NCBI GenBank assembly: GCA_945787595.1
Contig: CALZJV010000355.1
Location: forward strand, 1 to 7,097
Direction: 5' to 3'
Origin: an uncultured Desulfobacterales bacterium
Lineage (GTDB): Bacteria > Desulfobacterota > Desulfobacteria > Desulfobacterales > JAFDCJ01
Length of the DNA: 7,097 nucleotides
Shown: positions 1-5,193 of the stretch, in pieces
Layout: the number at the start of each line of letters is the position of its first letter
Position numbering within the stretch: the stretch's first letter is position 1
Notes under the pieces: model-generated
Databases searched by the model: none
The model's input: the letters and a program-made list of their open reading frames with translations, nothing else
What the model was told of the DNA's origin: nothing
Position numbers and translations under genes: made by a program

Positions 1-65
1 CTTAGATAGGATCCAATCAGAAATGGCTATTTCTCCCAATTCCTGAGCCAGCCGAACCGCCTGCA

Positions 66-764
66 ATGGAAAACAAAAAGATTGATAACTACCGGAAGAC
101 CGAGCGATCAACCCGGGTTATGGTATGGGATCTTCCCACCCGTTTGTTTCACTGGCTGCTTCTCATCTGCGTGATTTTGTCATTTATTACCGGTAATATT
201 GGGGGAAACCTCATGGAGTACCATATGCTGAGCGGATATGCGATTTTGGTGCTGCTGATTTTTCGTTTGGCGTGGGGTTTTGTCGGCAGTCACACGGCCC
301 GGTTCTCCAGTTTTGTCAAAGGTCCGGCAACCGTTCTTTCATACGCGCTGGTGTTGCTGCAAAAAAAGACAGAGGCGCCCTATCTGGGCCATAACCCGCT
401 GGGCGGATGGTCGATTGTTGCCATGCTGCTGGTGTTGTTCACACAGGTCGCCACCGGATTGTTTGCCAACGACGATATTCTAACGGAAGGTCCCCTCTAC
501 GCCTGGGTAAGCAAAGAAACCAGCGATATTCTTACCTGGATTCACCTGATAAATCGATACGTTCTTGTCGCGCTCATCGCCATTCACATTTTCGCCGTAT
601 TCTTTTATTTCTTTTTCAAACACGAAAACCTGATTGGACCAATGATTACCGGTATAAAACGCTGGCACGCAGCCGCAGAGAACCCTACCGGCAGCAGTTT
701 ATTGGCAGCCGCAATTTTTGGACTGGCAATCCTGGCTGTTTACATGCTGGTCCATGGAGGCTAA
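66..764 (+). CDS. Cytochrome b561 family membrane protein
   Basis: This 232-residue integral membrane protein matches the bacterial cytochrome b561 / Ni-Fe hydrogenase b-type subunit family, which carries electrons between the quinone pool and periplasmic c-type cytochromes. The family hallmark VWDLPTRLFHW is at about residues 20-30. Hydrophobic helices lie near 24-44, 54-74, 113-133, 163-184 and 211-229. Candidate haem-ligand histidines are H29 and H53 in the first two helices and H160 and H174 around the fourth. The length is normal for the family. The ATG at 66 has no clear Shine-Dalgarno sequence. The frame is open back to a stop at 3-5 with no better start, and an internal ATG at 120 (M19) just before the hallmark motif is a possible alternative. 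The gene converges with a cytochrome c' gene on the other strand, a likely redox partner. Family assignment is firm; substrate and partner are inferred. Confidence 0.9.
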   Translation: MENKKIDNYRKTERSTRVMVWDLPTRLFHWLLLICVILSFITGNIGGNLMEYHMLSGYAILVLLIFRLAWGFVGSHTARFSSFVKGPATVLSYALVLLQKKTEAPYLGHNPLGGWSIVAMLLVLFTQVATGLFANDDILTEGPLYAWVSKETSDILTWIHLINRYVLVALIAIHIFAVFFYFFFKHENLIGPMITGIKRWHAAAENPTGSSLLAAAIFGLAILAVYMLVHGG

Positions 765-899
765 GCGTAAATGCGAGCCCCGCCGTCGGCCTGAAAAACG
801 GCCAGTTTAATCTCCAAGTTAACTTGCCATTTTGGCGTAGTTTCATATAAGCGCCGCCGCTGGTCGCAAGCGTCCAGTCTGATCGGAAAAGAAACTGAT

Positions 900-940
900 G
901 AACGTCCAACATCGAACGTCCAACATCGAATGTCGAATAA
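900..940. repeat. 14-base tandem repeat, two exact copies plus a decayed third
   Basis: The unit GAACGTCCAACATC occurs exactly at 900-913 and 914-927. It is followed by a degenerate copy (GAATGTCGAATAA) to 940. It lies in noncoding DNA between convergent genes. The words resemble the GAAC/GTTC-rich element at 3611-3712 but are not identical to it. Confidence 0.85.
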
Positions 941-968
941 ATGTATTCTGTCTGTTTTAAAAAAGATT

Positions 969-1044
969 TCGCGAAGCGATTCCATCATTCGTCATTCGTC
1001 AATCTTCATTCGTCATTCCATGAAGTTTCATACGAGCTTCGCGA
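969..1044 (-). terminator. Long-loop inverted repeat before a T-tract, possible terminator
   Basis: TCGCGAAGC at 969-977 is the exact reverse complement of GCTTCGCGA at 1036-1044, leaving a 58-base loop. Read on the minus strand, the second arm is followed within a few bases by a run of six T (complement of the A run at 959-964), downstream of the cytochrome c' stop. The arrangement suits a Rho-independent terminator, but the loop is unusually long, so the function is uncertain. Confidence 0.35.
985..1019. repeat. CATTCGT-type short tandem repeat
   Basis: The stretch is built from TCATTCG units: two in direct succession from 985, a spacer containing AATCT, then two more ending at 1019. It sits inside the loop of the inverted repeat with arms at 969-977 and 1036-1044, so the two probably form one composite noncoding element. 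Confidence 0.8.
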
Positions 1045-1065
1045 CCATCCCAGCCGACCCGATCA

Positions 1066-1524
1066 TCACTTGGATTTAAACTCGCTGTGGCAGCCTTTGC
1101 ATGTCTGGGCAGTAGTTCCAAATTGTGCTTTAACAGCGTTAAAATCCCCGGTTTTGGCATCGGCGGCCAGCTTGGCCGTCTCGGTTTCGAGTTTCCGAGC
1201 CGCTTGCATGAAATCATCCTGGTTTTTTAAGGCCTTTGGTTTCAATTTCGTTTTACCGCGATCGCTTTCGGGGTACAAAAAAGCGTCCCAGGGCAGTTTG
1301 GACAGCATTCCAAGAACGGTTGCGTCTTCTGTAAATGAGGTTTGATTGTACGGCTGTTTCCCTTTTACCACTTGCCCCATGCTGCCGAAATGTTGGCCAA
1401 CCAGAACCATGACTGCCTGCCGGTAGCGAATAGCATCCTGAGTTTTATTGAATTTTGCGTTTACGGCAGTGGCGGCCACAGCGATGACGATCATGATTGC
1501 AATAACTTTTCCCAGATGTTTCAT
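1066..1524 (-). CDS. Cytochrome c' (c-556 type), periplasmic
   Basis: This 152-residue secreted c-type cytochrome has a Sec signal peptide at residues 1-23 (hydrophobic core, cleavage after VNA). The single haem-binding motif CKGCH at 142-146 lies six residues from the C-terminus, the hallmark of the cytochrome c'/c-556 four-helix-bundle family. The N-terminal AIRYRQAVM pattern at 31-39 is also typical. Length is normal. Proteins of this family are periplasmic, carry a high-spin haem, and are linked to NO binding or electron transfer. The start at 1524 is supported by AGGAGG (complement of 1530-1535) five bases upstream. The gene faces the end of the cytochrome b561 gene, its common partner in other genomes, but here the two are convergent and cannot share an mRNA. 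Family assignment is firm; the physiological role is inferred. Confidence 0.93.
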   Translation of the reverse strand: MKHLGKVIAIMIVIAVAATAVNAKFNKTQDAIRYRQAVMVLVGQHFGSMGQVVKGKQPYNQTSFTEDATVLGMLSKLPWDAFLYPESDRGKTKLKPKALKNQDDFMQAARKLETETAKLAADAKTGDFNAVKAQFGTTAQTCKGCHSEFKSK

Positions 1525-1632
1525 CGATGCCTCCTTTTGATTTAAATGACCGATAGTGGCTATGCTCTTTTCGAGACTGCGTCCAAAAATACTGGCCCCA
1601 GCAGGGCAGCCAGCACACGGGTTATTTATATA

Positions 1633-1695
1633 GGTTTCAGGTGTCGGGTGTCAGCATCTAACACTTCCTTTCCCTGACACCCGACACCTGAAACC
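1633..1695. repeat. Perfect 22-bp inverted repeat with a 19-base loop
   Basis: Positions 1633-1654 are the exact reverse complement of 1674-1695. Each arm is itself repetitive, built from GTGTC/GGTGTC words (for example TCAGGTGTCGGGTGTC). A further CCTGACAC copy follows at 1694-1701. The element lies between the DUF3106 gene end (1747) and the cytochrome c' start (1524), both on the minus strand. RNA from it would fold into a very stable hairpin, but no T-tract follows, so a classical terminator is not clear. A dispersed intergenic repeat is the simplest explanation. Confidence 0.9.
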
Positions 1696-1746
1696 TGACA
1701 CTTTACGTTCCTGACAACATGCTGCCAGATAAAACCCAACAAGGGC

Positions 1747-2238
1747 CTATTTTTTAAAGCGGCGCCGAATTGCCTTTTTTTGCTGGGGAGAGAGATTCTC
1801 CCAGTTGTCCAGATCTTTTTGCAGTTGTCTTCGCTCATTCGGGGGCAGGTGCTGCCATTGACGGAACAGCTGTTTATAAAGTTTGCGTTGTTGAGAAGGC
1901 ATTCTATTCAACTGATTCATCCGGCGGCGGATAGTTTGTTGCTCTTCCGGCGGCAGGGATTGCCATTCTTTGTATTTTTTTCGCAATTTCTCCTGTTCTT
2001 GAGGGGATAGGTCCTGCCACTGCTGGAAATTTTGATTTCGGGAATTACGTTTGCAGAGATACTCGCTCTGTGCGTCTTTGTAATGATCTGAAAACAAGAC
2101 AGCGGATGGCTGATGATGAAGGTCCGCAATGGAACCCCAGAGCGGACTGCAACTAAACAAGACAATTAATCCGGCTGCCACGGTCAAGTATCTCAATCGA
2201 AAAAAATGGATTTTAAACAACATATTTTCGATACGCAT
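1747..2238 (-). CDS. DUF3106-family periplasmic repeat protein
   Basis: This 163-residue protein resembles the DUF3106 family, whose function is unknown. A basic N-terminus and hydrophobic segment (about 16-30) indicate export. LFSC at 27-30 is an imperfect lipobox, so either a lipoprotein or a signal-peptidase-I product is possible. Residues 74-163 are five repeats spaced exactly 18 residues apart, starting at W74, W92, L110, W128 and W146, each of the form [WL]-x-x-[LM]-[SP]-[PS] followed by a Gln/Arg/Lys/Glu-rich helix. The first ATG (2238) overlaps the end of the upstream anti-sigma gene by 26 bases and has GAGG eleven bases upstream. M6 at 2223 is an alternative without a ribosome binding site. 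It is third in a sigma/anti-sigma/DUF3106 operon. A sigma factor, a small membrane regulator and DUF3106 also occur together in beta-proteobacteria, which supports a role linked to that regulation. Confidence 0.8.
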   Translation of the reverse strand: MRIENMLFKIHFFRLRYLTVAAGLIVLFSCSPLWGSIADLHHQPSAVLFSDHYKDAQSEYLCKRNSRNQNFQQWQDLSPQEQEKLRKKYKEWQSLPPEEQQTIRRRMNQLNRMPSQQRKLYKQLFRQWQHLPPNERRQLQKDLDNWENLSPQQKKAIRRRFKK

Positions 2239-2794
2239 CCTGTCTCATTCCTCTTTTTTCGTTGTCCAATTCTCCTTGTGGGTTTATTTCACCGTCGGGA
2301 TCGACCACTTGGGATAACTTCTGAATCGCATTCATTTCTTTTAAAAACTCTAAATTTTTTACGATCTCCAGATCCGTATCACTTAGCATTATTTCTTCTT
2401 TTTGCTTAATGGCAGCCGGCTGAAAGTCATTCGTGTCATTGATTTTTACATATCCGATGATACCCGCGGTCATGATCAAAATACAAGCCGTGGCAATAGC
2501 CGGTATCATGTGCGCGGGTCTGAAATCTAAATAACGACGCCACCATTCGTCTTTTTTTCTGTCCTTTAAACTCCATTTAATATTGGTGACCAGTGAGTTG
2601 ACCTGCTTGGGAGATAACTCCGGTGACGATACGGTTTCTCTAATATTTCCCAGCAAGGACAACAGCTGCTGATATTCGGATCGGCAAATTTTGCACCTTT
2701 CAAGGTGGTTTTCGATCTCTTTGCCGGAGTCTGAATCCAGTTCGCCGTATACGTACATTACCAGATTTTTCTTCTGACTATGACATGCTTCCAT
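2213..2794 (-). CDS. Zinc-finger (zf-HC2) anti-sigma factor, single-pass membrane
   Basis: This 193-residue protein is predicted to sequester the sigma factor encoded just upstream. The N-terminal cytoplasmic domain has a ZAS zinc finger, H30-x3-C34-x2-C37, with C4 and H5 further upstream. One transmembrane helix spans about 95-116. The C-terminal part, predicted outside the membrane, contains a conserved-looking leucine/acidic stretch (DLEIVKNLEFLKEMN, 141-155). I place the start at 2794 because a perfect AGGAGG (complement of 2802-2807) lies seven bases upstream. An upstream ATG at 2815, overlapping the sigma stop codon, would add seven residues but has no ribosome binding site. The ribosome binding site begins at the sigma gene's stop codon, suggesting translational coupling. 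The gene order and the finger make the anti-sigma role likely; the inducing signal is unknown. Confidence 0.88.
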   Translation of the reverse strand: MEACHSQKKNLVMYVYGELDSDSGKEIENHLERCKICRSEYQQLLSLLGNIRETVSSPELSPKQVNSLVTNIKWSLKDRKKDEWWRRYLDFRPAHMIPAIATACILIMTAGIIGYVKINDTNDFQPAAIKQKEEIMLSDTDLEIVKNLEFLKEMNAIQKLSQVVDPDGEINPQGELDNEKRGMRQDAYRKYVV

Positions 2795-2801
2795 GCCGCT
2801 A

Positions 2802-2807
2802 CCTCCT
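2802..2807 (-). promoter_or_regulatory. Strong ribosome binding site that fixes the anti-sigma start
   Basis: On the minus strand AGGAGG directly follows the TAA of the sigma gene (2808-2810) and is seven bases before the ATG at 2794. It favours 2794 over the upstream ATG at 2815. It also suggests that ribosomes finishing the sigma gene restart on the anti-sigma gene. Confidence 0.85.
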
Positions 2808-3485
2808 TTAGCCATCCGTCCATCCCTTCATTTTTTTTTGGATAACCTGGGTGGCTCGAAAAAGATGAGTCTTCACGGTTCCTTCCGCCAAGTTCATCAT
2901 CTGGGCTATTTCCGGTATACTCATTTCATGAAAAATCTTCAACTGAAATATGCTGCGCTGCCTTTCAGATAAGTTGTTCATGGCTTTTTTTACATCATTT
3001 TCAAGCTGTCGTTTTCTTACCGTTGACAGCGGGTTTGAATTCTTGTCTGGATCCGGGTATTCTTCCAAAGAAGAGGTGGAGCTCTCTTCTTTTTGCCTTT
3101 CTAAACGCCAGGGGAAAAAAATCTCCTGCCAGCGCCGCCGGCGTCTGCGGGCATCCAGACACGTATTGATCACAATGCGGTAAAGCCAGGTGTAAAATGA
3201 AGCGTTGCCCTTAAATTGCTTAATTTTTCGAAATGCTTTTAAGAACGCATCCTGTGTCCGATCTTGGGCCTCTTGTTCATCTCCGGCAAGCATTTGATAG
3301 GCAATTTGATATACTTTTTTTTGGTAGCGGAGGACCAGCTGCTCAATCGCCCACGGATCATCATTTTGGGCACGGTGGACGAGTTCTTTATCCTCGTATA
3401 CCGGGTCTGATATACTTGGATCGCTTGATAATTCGTCAAACTCGTATGAATCCTTCCTCGCCAGGTTTAAATGCTCATCAGACAC
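2808..3485 (-). CDS. ECF (RpoE-type) RNA polymerase sigma factor
   Basis: This 225-residue group IV sigma factor has region 2 at about residues 48-116. That region includes the -10 recognition helix (FKGNASFYTWLYRIVINTCL) followed by a six-arginine stretch. Region 4 is at about 163-217, with a helix-turn-helix (SIPEIAQMMNLAEGTVKTHL) at 189-208 for -35 recognition. An acidic N-terminal extension of about 30 residues precedes region 2. The start is GTG at 3485: the next codons upstream in frame are AGC, AAA and then a TAA stop, and AAGG lies about ten bases upstream. It is the first gene of the operon with the zf-HC2 anti-sigma and DUF3106 genes. A sigma70-like promoter at 3559-3587 probably drives it; I found no obvious self-type ECF promoter. 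Class is firm; the regulon is unknown. Confidence 0.93.
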   Translation of the reverse strand: MSDEHLNLARKDSYEFDELSSDPSISDPVYEDKELVHRAQNDDPWAIEQLVLRYQKKVYQIAYQMLAGDEQEAQDRTQDAFLKAFRKIKQFKGNASFYTWLYRIVINTCLDARRRRRRWQEIFFPWRLERQKEESSTSSLEEYPDPDKNSNPLSTVRKRQLENDVKKAMNNLSERQRSIFQLKIFHEMSIPEIAQMMNLAEGTVKTHLFRATQVIQKKMKGWTDG

Positions 3486-3558
3486 GCTTTTTACCTTTAA
3501 CGCCTCAATGTTTGCCGGACGCCAATCATCGGTATCTATCTTCTCTTTCCGATCATTT

Positions 3559-3587
3559 TTTATAGCCTGAACCGGGTTGGCTGTAAG
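3559..3587 (-). promoter_or_regulatory. Sigma70-like promoter of the first sigma operon
   Basis: On the minus strand CTTACA (complement of 3582-3587) and TATAAA (complement of 3559-3564) are separated by 17 bases. They match the housekeeping consensus at 4 of 6 and 5 of 6 positions. The site is about 75 bases before the GTG start. The -35 box lies inside the left arm of the inverted repeat at 3581-3596, so anything binding or folding that arm could affect transcription. Confidence 0.5.
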
Positions 3588-3743
3588 AAGGTATATAGAT
3601 CGATTAACTTAGGTTCTGCGGTTCAGAGTTCAACGTTCCGGGTTGAAAAAACTCAGCAGATTGTAATCCATCGGTTGTAACCTTTGAACATTGAACCCCG
3701 AACCTGGAACCTCTCCTTGTAGGAATAATATACCTTCTTACAG
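3581..3743. repeat. Nested inverted-repeat element, 163 bases
   Basis: The outer arms, CTGTAAGAAGGTATAT at 3581-3596 and its exact reverse complement at 3728-3743, are 16 bp. Inside lies a second, imperfect pair: 3611-3638 against 3686-3712, with 22 of 28 positions pairing and one gap. This inner pair is made of GTTC/GAAC words such as GGTTC and GTTCAA. The element fills most of the spacer between the His-rich gene and the first sigma gene. It has no reading frame of note and no evident target-site duplication. It could be a MITE-like insertion, an RNA-level terminator for the His-rich gene, or a dispersed intergenic repeat. Confidence 0.8.
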
Positions 3744-3754
3744 ATTTATTCAAC

Positions 3755-4228
3755 TTACCACCTGCTTTTTGTCTTGATGGTGACGGACCATCCCGGTTCG
3801 AAGACCGGCGCCCTGAATGAAAATACATTGTAGGATCGTTTATGCTTATGGTAATGTTTGTTAATCACCTTATGGCGGTAATGATCACGTCTATGAACCG
3901 ACCTTTGATATTTATGACGATGCTTAAAAGCGTGTCTTTGGGCTCTGTGGTATTTTTGATGGTGCTTAAAAGCGTGTCTTTCGGCTTTGTGGACCGCCCG
4001 ATGACGATCATAATGTTTTTGGTAATGACGCCGCGGGTGCTTATACGATCTGCGGCTATAGTGAGACCCAGCCGGGTTTCTGTCGCTCCTGGGATGTTCA
4101 GTGCGGAAATGCTTGTTCCTGACCTGTTTATGATGCCTGATTTTTCCGCCATCCGCCCAGGATGCACCTGCAAATAAAAAAATTATCGCGGCCGTCATCA
4201 CACTAATTTTCAGTAATTTTGCTTTCAT
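3755..4228 (-). CDS. Secreted histidine/arginine/lysine-rich repeat protein
   Basis: This 157-residue protein belongs to no family I recognise. Residues 1-25 are a clear Sec signal peptide (basic start, hydrophobic core, cleavage after SWA). The mature part has 23 histidines in about 132 residues and very many Arg, Lys and Tyr, with almost no hydrophobic core. Two near-identical 14-residue repeats, RHAFKHHQKYHRAQ (84-97) and RHAFKHRHKYQRSV (98-111), form its centre. The C-terminal 25 residues are different and beta-like (FSFRAPVFEPGWSVTI). GGAG eight bases before the ATG at 4228 supports the start. Histidine density suggests periplasmic metal (Ni, Zn or Cu) binding, or binding to acidic polymers; this is inference from composition only. 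It lies between two sigma/anti-sigma systems and diverges from the second, so it may belong to one regulon. Confidence 0.75.
   Translation of the reverse strand: MKAKLLKISVMTAAIIFLFAGASWADGGKIRHHKQVRNKHFRTEHPRSDRNPAGSHYSRRSYKHPRRHYQKHYDRHRAVHKAERHAFKHHQKYHRAQRHAFKHRHKYQRSVHRRDHYRHKVINKHYHKHKRSYNVFSFRAPVFEPGWSVTIKTKSRW
3896..3992 (-). repeat. 42-base tandem repeat inside the His-rich gene
   Basis: A 32-base word at 3919-3950 recurs at 3961-3992 with a few changes (shared core TGCTTAAAAGCGTGTCTTT), a period of 42 bases or 14 codons. It encodes the two RHAFKH repeats of the protein. The close DNA identity suggests recent duplication by slippage rather than ancient repeat divergence. Confidence 0.8.
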
Positions 4229-4314
4229 TGGTTCGTCTCCTTCTTGTTTAGGATTTGTTCATTTAGACGAATGACCGGCTGAAAGGGTTTACAATTTTTT
4301 TTGAAGACTGCCCT

Positions 4315-4344
4315 TAGACAAGTCGCCATCTAATTAGCTAAAAT
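4315..4344 (+). promoter_or_regulatory. Sigma70-like promoter of the second sigma operon
   Basis: TAGACA at 4315-4320 and TAAAAT at 4339-4344, separated by 18 bases, each match the housekeeping consensus at 5 of 6 positions. It lies 30-50 bases before the sigma gene start, in the divergent spacer shared with the His-rich gene. Confidence 0.5.
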
Positions 4345-4375
4345 AAATATGAATATTCCTTTGGAAATTTAGCAG

Positions 4376-5140
4376 GTGATCGGCAAAATTATGGATCCGG
4401 AGAAAATTCTTTCTTCAAGCGACCTGCTTGTAAAAATAGAAACCGTTTGCAAACGGCGCTTTTCTGCTGAAAACGATCAGCACGAATGCTACCTTTATGT
4501 AATCGACAGCCTTAAGGCAGATAATTTTAAACGCCTGCGGGCCTTCAAAGGCAAAAGCAAATTAAATACCTACCTTTATGCTCTGATAAACTCCCTTGTT
4601 ATCGACTTTAGGCGTAAACAATATGGCCGCAGGCGTATTCCTGCCGGGGTAGCAAAGCTCGGCAAATGGGCTGAAGCAGTCTACCGATTTGTGTGCTGGC
4701 AAAAATTCACCTTTGACGATGCCTATGATTTTCTCAGGATCGACGGTTTGTACACCGGATCCTATATTCAATTCACCAAAGAAATTGAGCCGATCAGAAA
4801 GGCACCCTGCCGGGAAAATCCAGCTTTTCAGTCCATCGATGAAACTCGTGAAAGCGCTTTAATGAATATCAACGATGAAGGCGCCAATCCGCTGGAATTT
4901 TTGATCCAAAAGCTTGACCGCGAAAGACGGATCAAAGCTTTGAAGGTTATCCGTGAGACAACGGCAGGGTTGTCGGAAAACGATCAACTTTTGGTCAGGC
5001 TCGTCTATGGCTCCGACCAGTCGGTGCCCGCGGCGGCAAAGGTCATCGGCCTTGCGGCATCGACTGCCGGAAAACGCCTGAAAAGTCTTTTGACAAAATT
5101 CCGGGAAAATTTATTGGTGGTGGGTATCCGCGAACCGTAA
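4376..5140 (+). CDS. Atypical ECF-like sigma factor with a long inter-domain linker
   Basis: This 254-residue protein is a divergent sigma70-family member. Region 2 lies at about residues 38-88; FKGKSKLNTYLYALINSLVI followed by DFRRKQ aligns with the usual ECF -10-recognition helix. Region 4 lies at about 196-245, with a helix-turn-helix at 217-239 (VPAAAKVIGLAASTAGKRL). The two are separated by about 110 residues, well above the 30-60 usual for ECF factors. That linker contains an aromatic-rich segment (103-135) and an acidic segment (155-180). Four cysteines (C25, C38, C107, C145) are also unusual. The GTG at 4376 is the longest start. The ATG at 4391 (M6) has AGGTGA ten bases upstream and is equally plausible. 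The next gene, 53 bases downstream, is a zf-HC2 membrane protein, supporting a sigma/anti-sigma pair. Sigma fold likely; promoter specificity unknown. Confidence 0.8.
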   Translation: MIGKIMDPEKILSSSDLLVKIETVCKRRFSAENDQHECYLYVIDSLKADNFKRLRAFKGKSKLNTYLYALINSLVIDFRRKQYGRRRIPAGVAKLGKWAEAVYRFVCWQKFTFDDAYDFLRIDGLYTGSYIQFTKEIEPIRKAPCRENPAFQSIDETRESALMNINDEGANPLEFLIQKLDRERRIKALKVIRETTAGLSENDQLLVRLVYGSDQSVPAAAKVIGLAASTAGKRLKSLLTKFRENLLVVGIREP

Positions 5141-5193
5141 ACCCTAATAATGCATCAGGGAAAAATGTCCGTCTAAATATATAGAGGTCAATA

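Larger units (their letters stand above)
765..1065. other. Convergent spacer rich in short repeats, no gene
   Basis: This 301-base stretch separates the ends of the convergent cytochrome b561 and cytochrome c' genes. Reading frames through it are open only by chance: they lack ribosome binding sites and protein-like patterns. It holds a GGCC-TGAAAAAC-GGCC mini-hairpin near 786, an AAGTTAACTT palindrome near 818, a 14-base tandem repeat at 900-940 and a CATTCGT-type repeat at 985-1019. A 9-bp inverted repeat brackets the CATTCGT repeat. Confidence 0.7.

Noticed and set aside
900..1019. CRISPR array
   Set aside because: The repeats are only 7-14 bases long, directly abutting or nearly so, with no unique spacers of regular length and no cas genes.
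941..1345. 134-codon plus-strand frame over the repeat spacer and cytochrome c' gene
   Set aside because: It is antisense to a certain cytochrome c' gene and starts in repeat DNA without a ribosome binding site.
2795..2815. Upstream ATG adding seven residues to the first anti-sigma factor
   Set aside because: It has no ribosome binding site, while the ATG at 2794 has AGGAGG seven bases upstream.
3581..3743. Complete insertion sequence
   Set aside because: There is no transposase frame and no clear target-site duplication, so at most it is a small non-autonomous element.
3842..4177. Open frames on both strands across the His-rich gene
   Set aside because: They arise from the repetitive codon make-up of the His-rich gene. 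Neither has a signal peptide or ribosome binding site, whereas the chosen frame has both.
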